Source of the DNA: Bacillus sp. CECT 9360
GTDB taxonomy: Bacteria; Bacillota; Bacilli; Bacillales; DSM-1321
Assembly: GCF_918741275.1 (NCBI RefSeq)
Contig: NZ_CAKKNA010000002.1
Coordinates: forward strand, 124,001-188,000
Length of the DNA: 64,000 nt
Direction: 5' to 3'
Shown here: positions 41,671 through 51,661 of the stretch, one piece after another
Position numbering within the stretch: position 1 is the first letter of the stretch
Layout: each line of letters starts with the position of its first letter
Program-made: the position numbers and the translations under genes
The notes under the pieces: model-generated
What the model saw: the letters and a program-made list of their open reading frames with translations, nothing else
What the model was told of the DNA's origin: nothing
Database searches by the model: none

Positions 41671-43029
41671 GTGAGTCTAAAAGAAATGGCATTGAAACTT
41701 GACCCGTCCTGTACGACCAATAGCCTAAGCAATTATCTTTGGAGCGACGCACCCGACGAAAATAAATGGGCGGACTGTGTACATTGTGGAATGTGTTTGG
41801 AATCATGCCCCACTTATGAACTAACCGGCCAGGAGCAGCATTCCCCCCGCGGCCGTGTCCATCTCATTAAATCAGTTGCAGAAGGAAAGCTTGAAGTGAA
41901 TGAGCAGTTTATGGATCCCGTTTTTACTTGCCTTGACTGCCGCGCGTGTACAACCGCTTGCCCGGCGGATGTTGATGTCGGTGGACTGATTGAAGAAGCC
42001 CGCGGCCAGATCCGTCAGGCGATGCCATTAACAGGATGGAAAGGATCGGTAAGCAAACTGTTCCTGCAAGGGATTTTCCCTCATCAAAATCGCTTAAATT
42101 CAATGGGAAACTTGCTCAAGTTCTATCAAAAGAGCGGCATGCAGAAGGTTGTCCGCAAAACGAAGCTGATTAATGTTATGCCTCGGCACTTAGTTGAAAT
42201 GGAAGCGATCATGCCTGAAGTGAAAGAGCCTGTACGAAAAAAATATAAGAACGAAAAGGTCATTAAAGCAAAGGGCGAAACGAGACATGAAGTGTCGTTT
42301 TTAACCGGATGTGTCATGGACGTCATGTTCAGTGATATCAATGAATCGACGATTAACGTATTAACCAGGAACGGCAATGACGTTAACATCCCGCAAAACC
42401 AGACCTGCTGCGGTGCGCTTCATGTCCACGCTGGTGATCGTGAAACAGGCAGGAAGCTTGCAAAGCAAAATATTGAAGCATTTAAAGATTCAGAGAAGGT
42501 TATCGTCAATGCGGCCGGCTGCGGCTGCGCTATGCAGGAATACTCGGAATTGTTCCGGGATGACCCCCAGTGGCATGAAAAAGCGGAAGAGTTTTCCGCA
42601 AAGGTGGAAGACATCACCAAATATCTCCATGATACTGGTTATGAAAAACCAAAAGCGAAACTGAATAATCGCATCACCTATCATGACGCCTGCCACCTTG
42701 CACATGGACAGGGAGTGCGCCAGGAGCCGCGGGATATTCTGCTTGATATACCGGGAGTGGAAATGGTGCATATGCCGAACGCGGACCGTTGCTGTGGCAG
42801 TGCGGGAATCTACAATATCACTAATCCGGAAATGGCTGGAGCCGTGCTGGAAAGCAAGATGCAAAATGTTCCTGAGGATGTGGAAATGATCTCGATGGGG
42901 AATCCTGGCTGTATGCTTCAGATGGCAATTGGTGTGCAAAAATACGGAAAAAATCAAAAAATCGTCCATACGATCCAGCTGCTTGACTGGGCTTATCAAA
43001 AAGAGGGCGAGCTAAAGGAGGGAGAGTAA
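41671..43029 (+). CDS. glcF: glycolate oxidase iron-sulfur subunit GlcF
   Basis: A 452-residue Fe-S protein. Two 4Fe-4S ferredoxin motifs are at the start, CVHCGMCLESCP and CLDCRACTTACP, followed by two CCG domains (NQTCCGALHVHAG and ADRCCGSAGIYN, with HDACHLAHGQGV) that bind further cofactors and pass electrons to the membrane. It corresponds to YsfD of B. subtilis. GTG start, 8 bases after GGGAGGG. It overlaps glcD by one base (TAATG). Confidence 0.93.
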   Translation: MSLKEMALKLDPSCTTNSLSNYLWSDAPDENKWADCVHCGMCLESCPTYELTGQEQHSPRGRVHLIKSVAEGKLEVNEQFMDPVFTCLDCRACTTACPADVDVGGLIEEARGQIRQAMPLTGWKGSVSKLFLQGIFPHQNRLNSMGNLLKFYQKSGMQKVVRKTKLINVMPRHLVEMEAIMPEVKEPVRKKYKNEKVIKAKGETRHEVSFLTGCVMDVMFSDINESTINVLTRNGNDVNIPQNQTCCGALHVHAGDRETGRKLAKQNIEAFKDSEKVIVNAAGCGCAMQEYSELFRDDPQWHEKAEEFSAKVEDITKYLHDTGYEKPKAKLNNRITYHDACHLAHGQGVRQEPRDILLDIPGVEMVHMPNADRCCGSAGIYNITNPEMAGAVLESKMQNVPEDVEMISMGNPGCMLQMAIGVQKYGKNQKIVHTIQLLDWAYQKEGELKEGE

Positions 43030-44489
43030 TGGCTTTAAAAATCAAAACGAAGGATAAGCATATTAAGAACCTGGCGAACCTTGTTACAGGACCACGATCA
43101 ATTCTATATCACCACGAGGATCTGATCGCCTATGATTGCGACGGGTTCACCTTGCATAGGCATTTGCCTAAAGCGGTCGTGTTCCCGAAGGACACTGAGG
43201 AAGTCGCGAAGCTTGTAAAATACTGCTCCGAAAATAAATTGCCTTTCCTCGCCCGCGGAGCCGGCACAGGTTTAAGCGGTGGGGCGATTCCATTAAATGG
43301 GGAAGTAATCATTAGCTTAGTCATGATGAAACGCTTGTTAAGTGTGGATCTTGAAAACAGGAGGGCGGTCGTTGAGCCGGGTTATGTCAACCTTAAGCTG
43401 ACAAATTCGATCGCCGACAAAGGCTATTATTATGCTCCTGATCCCTCAAGCCAATCATGCTGTACAATCGGCGGAAATGTCGCGGAAAATGCTGGAGGAG
43501 CACACTGCCTTAAATATGGAGTTACGACAAACCATATTCTCGGGCTCGAGGTTGTCCTGCCAAATGGGGAAATTGTTGAAATTGGCAAAAATGGCATCCA
43601 GGACGAACCTGGTTATGACTTGCTCGGTCTGTTGACAGGATCTGAAGGTACCCTGGGCATCGTAACCAAAATAACGGTTCGGATTCTAAAGAATCCTGAA
43701 GCGAAGCAAACAGTGCTGGCTTATTTTGATAAAGTTTCAGACGGAAGCCAGGCTGTATCGGATATTATCTCTGCAGGCATCATTCCTGCTGCTCTTGAAA
43801 TGATGGATAAAACAGCGATTGAAGGGGTGGAGGCGGCTGCGTTTCCTGTTGGACATCCCAAGGATATCGAAGCAGTCCTGCTTATCGAAGTCGATGGAAT
43901 TCTGGCGGGTATCGATGAGCAGATCAATCAGATACTCGATGTCTGCAACAGTAGAAATGTCCGTGAAGTGAAAGTAGCACAGGATGAGCTGGAAAGGGGC
44001 AGATGGTGGGCGAACCGCAAAACAGGTTTTGGAGCGATGGGAGCGATTTCCCCGGACTACTTAGTGCAGGACGGCGTAATCCCGCGGAGCAAGCTACCTG
44101 AGGTGCTAAGTAAAATCAACCAAATCAGCGAAGAATCAGGCCTCCGAATCGCCAATATATTTCATGCGGGAGATGGAAATCTTCATCCGTTAGTCCTCTT
44201 CGATGCAAGGATTCCAGGTGAAAGCGAAAAGGCATTGGCGGCAGGAAGTGCCTGTCTGCAAGCATGTGCCGACGTGGGCGGTACAATCACTGGTGAGCAC
44301 GGCGTTGGAATTGAGAAAATAGAAGAGATGCGGTTTGTCTTTACTGATGAAGAAATCATCTCTCAGACTAATATACGGGAAGTGTTCAACCCTGATAATC
44401 TATTAAATGGGGGCAAATTATTTCCAATGCCGGGACGTTGTGTGGAAATTAAGAGAGATCTTAAAGAAAGAGAAACGGTTATTTCATAA
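43029..44489 (+). CDS. glcD: glycolate oxidase FAD-linked catalytic subunit GlcD
   Basis: A 486-residue FAD-linked 2-hydroxyacid oxidase. It shows FLARGAGTGLSGGAIPLNG, SQSCCTIGGNVAENAGG, GYDLLGLLTGSEGTLGI and, in the C-terminal domain, the metal/substrate histidines of ANIFHAGDGNLHPLVL and GEHGVGIEK. It corresponds to YsfC. It is the catalytic subunit that oxidises glycolate (possibly also D-lactate). Translationally coupled to glcF. Confidence 0.93.
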   Translation: MALKIKTKDKHIKNLANLVTGPRSILYHHEDLIAYDCDGFTLHRHLPKAVVFPKDTEEVAKLVKYCSENKLPFLARGAGTGLSGGAIPLNGEVIISLVMMKRLLSVDLENRRAVVEPGYVNLKLTNSIADKGYYYAPDPSSQSCCTIGGNVAENAGGAHCLKYGVTTNHILGLEVVLPNGEIVEIGKNGIQDEPGYDLLGLLTGSEGTLGIVTKITVRILKNPEAKQTVLAYFDKVSDGSQAVSDIISAGIIPAALEMMDKTAIEGVEAAAFPVGHPKDIEAVLLIEVDGILAGIDEQINQILDVCNSRNVREVKVAQDELERGRWWANRKTGFGAMGAISPDYLVQDGVIPRSKLPEVLSKINQISEESGLRIANIFHAGDGNLHPLVLFDARIPGESEKALAAGSACLQACADVGGTITGEHGVGIEKIEEMRFVFTDEEIISQTNIREVFNPDNLLNGGKLFPMPGRCVEIKRDLKERETVIS

Positions 44490-44507
44490 AAGAGAAACTT
44501 TTGTTGG

Positions 44508-44540
44508 CAGGCAGACGTAACATGGACAGTCTGCCTGTTC
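44508..44540 (+). terminator. hairpin after glcD
   Basis: CAGGCAGAC pairs with GTCTGCCTG over a 12-base loop, followed by a modest T tract. Weak as a terminator. Confidence 0.5.
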
Positions 44541-44642
44541 TTTACACAGTTTATACGGATGTAAAAGATTAATTGAACAAATTTTATGAAAATTGTTAAC
44601 AAATACGGAATTCCATGATATTATTTTTTTATATTCCATATT

Positions 44643-44667
44643 GAAACACCGTTTCGTAATAACAAAC
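44643..44667 (-). promoter_or_regulatory. candidate operator ahead of malate synthase
   Basis: On the minus strand GTTTGTTATTACGAAACG (44650-44667) runs into the palindrome GAAAC-GGT-GTTTC (44643-44655). Both elements match those ahead of glcE but in reversed orientation. A further palindrome TTGTTAACAA lies at 44593-44602. Confidence 0.6.
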
Positions 44668-44710
44668 AAAAATAATTAAGAAGCAATTGATTCAAAGGAG
44701 GAGATCTTCA

Positions 44711-46891
44711 ATGACAAACTATGTAAAAGCAGGGAATCTTCAGGTGGCTCCGGAACTTTTTGATTTTATCAATTCAGAAGTCCTGCCGGAAAGCGGATTG
44801 GATCGGGATAAATTCTGGTCTGATTTTGGGAAATTGGTTCATGATTTAACGCCGAAAAACAAAGAATTATTGGACCGCCGTGATCAAATCCAGGACAAAA
44901 TAAACGCCTGGTATCGGGAAAATAAAGAGAGCTTCGATTCAGAACAGTATAAATCATTTTTGCAAGAGTTGGGCTATCTGGAACCGGAAGTGGAAGATTT
45001 TCAAATCACGACAAAAGAAGTGGACGATGAAATTGCTGTCCAGGCAGGCCCGCAACTGGTCGTTCCGGTTAATAATGCCCGCTATGCGATTAACGCTGCC
45101 AACGCTCGCTGGGGAAGTCTGTATGACGCTCTTTATGGAACAGATGCGATCAGTGAGGAAGACGGCGCTCACCGGGAAGGCAGTTACAATCCGGTTCGTG
45201 GAGAGAAAGTGATTCAATTTGCGAGGGAATTTCTGGACCAAGCTGCTCCTTTAAAGCAAGCTTCCCACATAGATGCCGTGCGTTATAGCATTGATGGCGG
45301 AAAATTGTCTGTTGAACTTCGCAACGGGGAAAAAACCGGGCTTGAACACGTTGGCAAATTTGCCGGCTACCATGGGCAACCTGAAAACCCAGCAACCATA
45401 TTATTGAAAAATAACGGACTGCATTTTGAAGTTCAAATTGATCCGAATCATCCAATCGGCCAGACGGATGCAGCCGGTGTGAAAGATGTACTTATGGAAG
45501 CTGCTACGACGACAATCATGGACTGCGAAGATTCAGTAACAGCCGTTGATGCTGAAGACAAGGTGCTCGTTTACCGCAATTGGTTAGGTTTGATGAAAGG
45601 GGATTTGTCTGCCACCTTCACAAAAGGTAATAAGACAATGACGAGAACACTTAATCCTGACCGCAGCTACACCTCGCCAACAGGAGATGAATTAACACTC
45701 TCAGGCCGCTCGCTTTTGTTTGTCCGCAATGTGGGACACTTGATGACGAATAATGCGATATTGGATCAAGCAGGCGAGGAAATTCAAGAAGGGATTCTGG
45801 ATGCAGTCTTAACAAGCCTTATTGCTAAGCATACGCTTTTAGGAAGTGGGCCTTATCAAAATACTTCCAAGGGCTCTATTTATATCGTGAAGCCGAAAAT
45901 GCACGGATCAGAAGAAGTCGCATTTGCGAATCAGTTGTTTGACCGGGTTGAAGACATTCTTGATTTAAAGCGCAATACTCTAAAAATTGGTGTTATGGAT
46001 GAGGAACGTCGCACATCTTTGAACTTAAAAGCTTGTATCCGTCAGGTAAAAGACCGGGTTGTATTCATCAATACCGGATTCCTTGATCGCACCGGTGATG
46101 AAATCCATACATCCATGGAAGCAGGCCCGATGATCCGCAAAAGTGAAATGAAATCATCAATATGGCTGCAGGCGTATGAACAATCCAATGTGAATACTGG
46201 CCTTGCGAGCGGTTTCCAGGGCCGGGCCCAGATCGGTAAAGGAATGTGGGCCATGCCCGACATGATGGAGGAAATGCTAAAACAGAAGATCGGCCATGTG
46301 AAAACCGGTGCAAATACAGCATGGGTGCCGTCACCGACCGCAGCTACACTGCATGCTCTCCACTACCATCAAGTGGATGTTAATAAAGTGCAAAATGAGA
46401 AAATCAAAGAATCAAAAGATCTTAGAAATGAAATTCTGGAGTTACCAGTTGAGAAAAATCCACAATGGAACACTGAAGAAATCCAGGAGGAACTCGACAA
46501 CAATTGTCAAACGATGCTGGGTTATGTTGTCCGTTGGGTGGAACAGGGAGTGGGCTGCTCTAAAGTACCGGATATTAACGATGTTGGGCTTATGGAGGAT
46601 CGTGCTACACTAAGGATTTCCAGCCAGCATATGGCGAACTGGCTGCACCACGGAATCATTTCGAAAGAACAAGTGCTAGGGACTTTAAAACGGATGGCCA
46701 AAATAGTCGATGAGCAAAATGCCGCTGACGCCGGATACCGTCCGATGTCCAAGAATTATGAAGAATCAGTAGCTTTCCAGGCCGCTTGTGACTTGGTTTT
46801 TGAAGGCTATGACCAGCCAAGCGGATACACTGAGCCAATCCTGCACCGCCGCCGTATTGAAGCAAAGGCCAAGTTTGCCGTGAATCAATAA
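44711..46891 (+). CDS. glcB: malate synthase G
   Basis: A 726-residue enzyme that condenses glyoxylate with acetyl-CoA to give malate. Size and motifs are those of isoform G: the TIM-barrel [16 protein letters not shown] with Mg-binding acids, [43 protein letters not shown], and [18 protein letters not shown]. The ATG at 44711 is preceded by AAAGGAGGAG. It uses the glyoxylate made by GlcDEF. The usual class A/isocitrate lyase pair is not present here, so it serves C2-acid use rather than the classical shunt, as far as this window shows. Confidence 0.95.
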   Translation: MTNYVKAGNLQVAPELFDFINSEVLPESGLDRDKFWSDFGKLVHDLTPKNKELLDRRDQIQDKINAWYRENKESFDSEQYKSFLQELGYLEPEVEDFQITTKEVDDEIAVQAGPQLVVPVNNARYAINAANARWGSLYDALYGTDAISEEDGAHREGSYNPVRGEKVIQFAREFLDQAAPLKQASHIDAVRYSIDGGKLSVELRNGEKTGLEHVGKFAGYHGQPENPATILLKNNGLHFEVQIDPNHPIGQTDAAGVKDVLMEAATTTIMDCEDSVTAVDAEDKVLVYRNWLGLMKGDLSATFTKGNKTMTRTLNPDRSYTSPTGDELTLSGRSLLFVRNVGHLMTNNAILDQAGEEIQEGILDAVLTSLIAKHTLLGSGPYQNTSKGSIYIVKPKMHGSEEVAFANQLFDRVEDILDLKRNTLKIGVMDEERRTSLNLKACIRQVKDRVVFINTGFLDRTGDEIHTSMEAGPMIRKSEMKSSIWLQAYEQSNVNTGLASGFQGRAQIGKGMWAMPDMMEEMLKQKIGHVKTGANTAWVPSPTAATLHALHYHQVDVNKVQNEKIKESKDLRNEILELPVEKNPQWNTEEIQEELDNNCQTMLGYVVRWVEQGVGCSKVPDINDVGLMEDRATLRISSQHMANWLHHGIISKEQVLGTLKRMAKIVDEQNAADAGYRPMSKNYEESVAFQAACDLVFEGYDQPSGYTEPILHRRRIEAKAKFAVNQ

Positions 46892-46934
46892 CCAGACTAA
46901 ATTACCGGGACATTCTAGTTTTTAGGAGGTTCCG

Positions 46935-47033
46935 GTGTATCACTCTATTTTACCTGTTGAAATGAAGAGACTACCCCCTTGCCGAAGAACAGCAGTTTCA
47001 ACAACAACCAAAAAAAATGATTGGAGGAGTTGA
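46935..47033 (+). CDS. candidate small peptide coupled to the malic enzyme gene
   Basis: TTTAGGAGG is 5 bases ahead of a GTG; the frame encodes 32 residues, MYHSILPVEMKRLPPCRRTA..., and stops at a TGA that lies in the ribosome binding site region of the malic enzyme, 4 bases before its ATG. This could couple translation. The protein has no recognised family. Confidence 0.4.
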   Translation: MYHSILPVEMKRLPPCRRTAVSTTTKKNDWRS

Positions 47034-47037
47034 TGCT

Positions 47038-48240
47038 ATGCGAAACCTTCGGGAAGAATCGCTAGAACTACACAAGCGGTCTAAAGGAAAAATAACTGTG
47101 AACGTCAAGGTACCTGTAAAAGATGCATATGATTTGAGTTTAGCCTATTCACCGGGGGTAGCAGAGCCTTGTAAAGAAATCTTTCAAAACCCCGAGAAAA
47201 TTTATGATTACACGATAAAAGGCAACCTGGTCGCGGTGGTATCAGATGGATCTGCTGTATTAGGCTTAGGCAATATCGGTGCCGCGGCATCAATGCCTGT
47301 TATGGAAGGGAAAGCTGCTTTATTTAAAGCATTCGCTGATATTGATGCGTTCCCGATTTGTTTAAATACAAATGACGCTGAAGAGATTATCTCTATAGTA
47401 AAAGCATTGGAACCGACATTCGGCGGAATCAATCTCGAAGACATTTCGGCACCAAACTGTTTCATCATCGAGGAAAGACTTAAAAAGGAAATGAACATCC
47501 CCGTTTTTCATGATGATCAACATGGAACTGCGATTGTGACAGCGGCCGGGTTAGCCAACGCTTTGAAGGTAGTGAACAAAGGGATTGAAGACATCAAGGT
47601 GGTAGTAAATGGAGCAGGCGCTGCCGGTATTGCGATTACGAAATTGCTGATTAGGTTGGGCGTTCAGGACATCATCATGTGCGATACAAAGGGAGCGATT
47701 TACAAAGGCCGGGAAAATGGCATGAATTCCATGAAGGAAGCCGTTTCAGAAATTACCAATAAAAGCAGGGTGACAGGTTCATTACAGGAAGTCATGAACG
47801 GTGCCGACGTGTTTGTCGGCGTATCCGTAGCTGATGCAGTAACGCCGGGGATGGTGCAGTCGATGAACAAGGATGCCATCATCTTTGCGATGGCCAATCC
47901 CATCCCGGAAATCATGCCGGATGCTGCAAAGGCAGCCGGAGCGGCAGTTGTCGGAACAGGGCGTTCAGACTTGCCGAACCAAGTAAATAATGTGCTTGCA
48001 TTCCCTGGAATTTTTAAAGGGGCCCTACAGGTTTTCGCTTCAGAAATTAATGAAGAAATGAAAGTGGCAGCCGTATATGCGATAGCGGGTTTAATTCATC
48101 CGCATGAGCTTTCATATGACTATGTGATCCCCAATGCATTTGATGACAGGGTGGTAGAAGCAGTAGCAAATGCTGTTGCTGATGCAGCTGTTAAATCTGG
48201 AGTCGCCCGCAAAAAAACAGAACTGGAAAATTTGGTTTGA
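47038..48240 (+). CDS. NAD(P)-dependent malic enzyme
   Basis: A 400-residue enzyme that decarboxylates malate to pyruvate. It has SLAYSPGVAEPCKEI, the catalytic DGSAVLGLGNIG and MEGKAALFK stretch, the metal site NLEDISAPNCF and HDDQHGTAIV, and the Rossmann motif VNGAGAAGIAI. This is the short bacterial class without the phosphotransacetylase-like extension. GGAGG is 10 bases ahead of the ATG at 47038. Beside malate synthase it would move C2-derived malate to pyruvate. Confidence 0.93.
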   Translation: MRNLREESLELHKRSKGKITVNVKVPVKDAYDLSLAYSPGVAEPCKEIFQNPEKIYDYTIKGNLVAVVSDGSAVLGLGNIGAAASMPVMEGKAALFKAFADIDAFPICLNTNDAEEIISIVKALEPTFGGINLEDISAPNCFIIEERLKKEMNIPVFHDDQHGTAIVTAAGLANALKVVNKGIEDIKVVVNGAGAAGIAITKLLIRLGVQDIIMCDTKGAIYKGRENGMNSMKEAVSEITNKSRVTGSLQEVMNGADVFVGVSVADAVTPGMVQSMNKDAIIFAMANPIPEIMPDAAKAAGAAVVGTGRSDLPNQVNNVLAFPGIFKGALQVFASEINEEMKVAAVYAIAGLIHPHELSYDYVIPNAFDDRVVEAVANAVADAAVKSGVARKKTELENLV

Positions 48241-48253
48241 GAGGAGAAAAACG

Positions 48254-49024
48254 ATGAAGTTTACTAGATTTACAACAAACTCTGTCATTTATACTGGGGT
48301 TATAAAAGAGGAGACGATAAGAGAAATTAAAGGTGATATGTTAGGTGATTGGGAGTATACCGGCCAAACGTTTTCCGTGAGTGAAGTAAAACTTCTGGCT
48401 CCGCTTAAGCCAAATCAAATCATCGGAATTGGCGCCAACTACGTTTCCAAAGTGGAAGATATCCCGCAAGAACTTCCGGAAATTCCAGTATTCTTCTTCA
48501 AGCCAACATCATCAGTAATTGGTCCTGAAGAAGAAATTAGGCTCCCGGAAGGAATCGATCAAGTAAAATTTGAATCAGAATTAGCCATCGTTATTGGCAA
48601 ACAGGCAAAAAATGTCCCTGAATCCGAGGTATTGGATTATATATTCGGGTATACGGTCGGAAATGACGTTACGGCGCCTCAATTCTTCCATAGTGATGGC
48701 CACTGGACGATTGGTAAATCATTCGACACATTTACTCCATTAGGCCCTGTAATCGAAACAGAACTCGACCCTTTTAACGTGAATGTTGAAGCAAAACTGA
48801 ATGATACAGAAAAACAAAACAGCGCAACTGAATTAATGATCATACCACTTCGTAAAATGGTCTCTTATTTGACGAATGTGATGACACTCCAGCCTGGAGA
48901 TGTAATCCTGACGGGAAGTCCTGTTGGAGCAGAGCTGGTAGGGGCGGGAGATGTCATTGAATGCGAGATAAAAGAGATTGGAACTCTCAGGAATACGTTT
49001 GCAACAGCTCAGGCAAGGCGCTAA
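48254..49024 (+). CDS. fumarylacetoacetate hydrolase-family protein
   Basis: A 256-residue FAH-fold enzyme. It shows IIGIGANYVSKVED, FFFKPTSSVIGPEEEI, the metal-binding KFESELAIVIGKQA (Glu-x-Glu), DVTAPQFF and TGSPVGA near the end. The fold covers acylpyruvases, oxaloacetate decarboxylases and hydratases; the substrate cannot be told. Placed between malic enzyme and an IclR regulator, an activity on a C4 keto acid such as oxaloacetate would make sense, but that is inference. GAGGAG precedes the ATG at 48254. Confidence 0.88.
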   Translation: MKFTRFTTNSVIYTGVIKEETIREIKGDMLGDWEYTGQTFSVSEVKLLAPLKPNQIIGIGANYVSKVEDIPQELPEIPVFFFKPTSSVIGPEEEIRLPEGIDQVKFESELAIVIGKQAKNVPESEVLDYIFGYTVGNDVTAPQFFHSDGHWTIGKSFDTFTPLGPVIETELDPFNVNVEAKLNDTEKQNSATELMIIPLRKMVSYLTNVMTLQPGDVILTGSPVGAELVGAGDVIECEIKEIGTLRNTFATAQARR

Positions 49025-49108
49025 AATGTATTAATAATCTAACAAATGCCCGGCATTTTCTGTGCTATAATTCAAGTCAATAACGTTTTACATTCGAGGT
49101 GAGCAATT

Positions 49109-49885
49109 ATGGAAAGAGAGAATATGGTGAAGTCCGTAAGCCGGGCGTTAGATATTATTACTTTGGTCAGTTCAAAAAAAGGTGGTTTGGGTGTAACAGA
49201 AATCGCCAATCAAATAGATATCAATAAAAGCTCTGTTTATCGCATATTAACCACACTAGTCCAGTATGGTTATGTTGAACAAGATATGGAGACGGGCCGT
49301 TATAAGCTTGGCTATAAATTCTTAGAGGTTAGTTCCAAGCTTTTGGATTCCATTGATCTAAGATCCGAAGCAAAGCCATTTTTGCAGGAATTGGAGAACT
49401 TCACGAACGAGGTGATCCACCTGGTCGTATACGATCAAGGAGAAGTCGTCTATATTGAAAAGTTAGAGGGCAATGAAACCTTACGTATGCATTCCAAAGT
49501 AGGAAAAAGAGCGCCGATGCATTGCACGTCAGTAGGAAAAGCAATTCTCGCTCATCTGCCTTCCAGTGTTGTGCTCGACATTCTGGAACGGAAAGGATTG
49601 CCGGTGCACACGGACAAAACCATAACGGATAAGGATGAGTTCATTCAAGAACTAAATCAAGTGAAGCAGAGAGGTTATGCACTGGATTTAGAAGAAAATG
49701 AGACCGGGATTACTTGCATTGCTGTTCCAATCTTTGACCATTTAGGAAAGGCGATTGCGGCTGTCAGTATATCCGGACCGACTATTCGTATGACAGAAGA
49801 ACGATTGAATGAGCTTCAAACACAAATGCAGCGAATCGGAAAGCAAATTTCAACAAGGCTTGGATATGAAAGCAAGATTAACTAA
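49109..49885 (+). CDS. IclR-family transcriptional regulator
   Basis: A 258-residue regulator: an N-terminal winged helix-turn-helix (residues 5-65, VSRALDIITLVSSKKGGLGV, INKSSVYRILTTLVQYGYVE) and an IclR effector domain (about 75-250) with GKRAPMHCTSVGKAILAHLP and GYALDLEENETGITCIAVPI. IclR proteins sense glyoxylate, pyruvate and aromatic acids. As the last gene of the C2-acid cluster it probably controls neighbours. GAGGTG is 7 bases ahead of the ATG. Confidence 0.93.
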   Translation: MERENMVKSVSRALDIITLVSSKKGGLGVTEIANQIDINKSSVYRILTTLVQYGYVEQDMETGRYKLGYKFLEVSSKLLDSIDLRSEAKPFLQELENFTNEVIHLVVYDQGEVVYIEKLEGNETLRMHSKVGKRAPMHCTSVGKAILAHLPSSVVLDILERKGLPVHTDKTITDKDEFIQELNQVKQRGYALDLEENETGITCIAVPIFDHLGKAIAAVSISGPTIRMTEERLNELQTQMQRIGKQISTRLGYESKIN

Positions 49886-49901
49886 GAAGGATCTGAAAAA
49901 T

Positions 49902-49945
49902 TTGTTCGAGTAAAGCTTTAAAAAAGAATATCGAACAATTTTTTT
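49902..49945 (+). terminator. terminator after the IclR gene
   Basis: TTGTTCGA pairs with TCGAACAA across a 21-base AT-rich loop, followed by seven T residues. Confidence 0.7.
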
Positions 49946-49993
49946 ATGTATCGAATTTTCAAGATTTTACTGCTAGATGATTCCTTAACTCGA

Positions 49994-50029
49994 AAAACCT
50001 TCCATCAAATGCGATGAAAGGTTTTATTT
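49994..50029. terminator. bidirectional terminator before the nitroreductase gene
   Basis: AAAACCTTCCATC pairs with GATGAAAGGTTTT; the minus strand also ends in T residues, serving the nitroreductase gene. Confidence 0.8.
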
Positions 50030-50039
50030 GCGTTTACAT

Positions 50040-50609
50040 TCAATTTATCCATGTTGTTAGGTCTTTGAAATGAGTTTTTTTCACTTTTGGTGCTTCCATA
50101 TCAGGATATCCGAGGTAAATGAAAGCTAGGATTTCACCAGCTTCAGATAGACCGAAAAAATCCCTCACTTTTTCATGATAACAAATTTCACCCGTGCGCC
50201 AGATCGCTCCTAACCCAAGCGAATGGGCAGTTAACAGCATATTCTGTACCGCGCTGTGCACAGCCGCATATTCCTCATTTTTTATGACATTCTTTTTTTC
50301 AGTCGGTTCTACGCCAACGGCAATAATAACCGGTGCCCTATGTGGATTCTTCTTTGCTTTTTCTATTTTTTTTAGATCGTCCTCTGAGATAGGCTCCGTG
50401 CATTTTGCCGTTGTGATATCTTCGAAAACCTCCCCGAGCCGATTTCTGCCTTCACCCGTGATGACAAAAAATCTCCAAGGTTCAGTTCGAAAATGATTGG
50501 GCGCATAGGTGCCGGCCTCTAAAATTTGATCAATTAATTCATGAGGTACCGGATCAGGTTTAATCAGTCCAATGGTTCTCCTAGTTTTGATTGCCTCAAA
50601 TGTTTCCAT
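50040..50609 (-). CDS. nitroreductase-family FMN enzyme
   Basis: A 189-residue flavin enzyme. It opens with FEAIKTRRTIGLIKPDPVP (FMN phosphate Arg) and shows YAPNHFRTEPWRFFVITG, NMLLTAHSLGLGAIWRTGE and FIYLGYP. It reduces nitro compounds or quinones with NAD(P)H; the natural substrate is unknown. Two ATGs start the frame; the second (50609) is 5 bases behind GGGGG and is preferred. Confidence 0.9.
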   Translation of the reverse strand: METFEAIKTRRTIGLIKPDPVPHELIDQILEAGTYAPNHFRTEPWRFFVITGEGRNRLGEVFEDITTAKCTEPISEDDLKKIEKAKKNPHRAPVIIAVGVEPTEKKNVIKNEEYAAVHSAVQNMLLTAHSLGLGAIWRTGEICYHEKVRDFFGLSEAGEILAFIYLGYPDMEAPKVKKTHFKDLTTWIN

Positions 50610-50667
50610 CATATCCCCCTTTTCATTCCATCCTTATTTTTTAAAAAGGAACTTTATTCAAAATAGT

Positions 50668-51498
50668 TCATTTATCAAAACTATCCGGGTTTGTGCCAAC
50701 ACGGCGGTCTTCGTTTAAGGAAGTGATTTTGTCCATTTCTTCCAGGGTTAGGACAAAATCAAAAATATCTGCATTGTCAACAATCCGGTGTTCTTTAATG
50801 GACTTAGGGATTGTCACCACACCGTTTTGTAAATCCCAGCGTAAAATCACCTGAGGGACGGATTTACTATATTTTTGGCCAATCTCTTTTAGAACCGGGT
50901 TATCTAACAACTGTCCTCTCATAAGGGGTGACCAGGCTTCAAGCTGAATATGTTGCTTCTTACAATACTCATGAAGCTCAGTTTGTGTTAAACGAGGGTG
51001 ATATTCTACTTGATTCACCATTGGTGTAATTTCAGAATCAGCCAGTAAATCTTCTAAATGGTGAATATGGAAATTACTGACGCCAATCGCGCGAACACGG
51101 CCATCTTTATATAGTTTCTCCATTGCTTTCCAAGTTTCTTTGTATGTATCCTTTACAGGCCAATGTATTAAGTATAAGTCTAAATAATCTATATCCAGAT
51201 TTTTCAGGCTTTTTTCAAACGAATCTATAGTCGTTTCATATCCTTGTTCAGTATTCCATACCTTTGTTGTGATAAACAGTTCTTCGCGGGAAATGCCTGA
51301 TTCCTTGATTGCTTTTCCGACACCTTCTTCATTTTTGTAAAAGGACGCGGTGTCAATGCTGCGATAACCGTGTCTGATTGCTGTGTTTACAGCGTTAACC
51401 ACTTCTTGTCCTTCTTCCACTTTGTAAACGCCTAAACCAAACCAGGGCATTTTGACACCATTGTTTAAGGTTGTACAATCTTGAAGAGTTTTTGCCAT
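50668..51498 (-). CDS. aldo/keto reductase
   Basis: A 276-residue NADPH-dependent aldo/keto reductase of the type of YvgN. The catalytic tetrad is visible: Asp in RSIDTASFYKNEEGVG, the Tyr of FYKNE, Lys in TTKVWN and His in LIHWPV. VSNFHIHHLEDLL and IPKSIKEHRIVDNADIFDF bind the cofactor. It probably detoxifies methylglyoxal and similar carbonyls. TTAGGGAGG lies ahead of the ATG. Confidence 0.92.
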   Translation of the reverse strand: MAKTLQDCTTLNNGVKMPWFGLGVYKVEEGQEVVNAVNTAIRHGYRSIDTASFYKNEEGVGKAIKESGISREELFITTKVWNTEQGYETTIDSFEKSLKNLDIDYLDLYLIHWPVKDTYKETWKAMEKLYKDGRVRAIGVSNFHIHHLEDLLADSEITPMVNQVEYHPRLTQTELHEYCKKQHIQLEAWSPLMRGQLLDNPVLKEIGQKYSKSVPQVILRWDLQNGVVTIPKSIKEHRIVDNADIFDFVLTLEEMDKITSLNEDRRVGTNPDSFDK

Positions 51499-51661
51499 AT
51501 CGTAACCTCCCTAACATCTACTATATTTTCTCATAGTTGATTTTAAAAAGTAAATAATTAGCATTTGCTTGAAACATAATACTTTCATCATACCGACGAA
51601 TCATGTTATTAATACATACAACAGGGAAAAGATAGTAAATAATGAACAGGGAGGAGAAAAG

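Noticed and set aside
44508-44540. Strong terminator between glcD and malate synthase
   Set aside because: The stem is good, but the T tract is poor, so it is listed only as a weak terminator; readthrough into malate synthase is possible.
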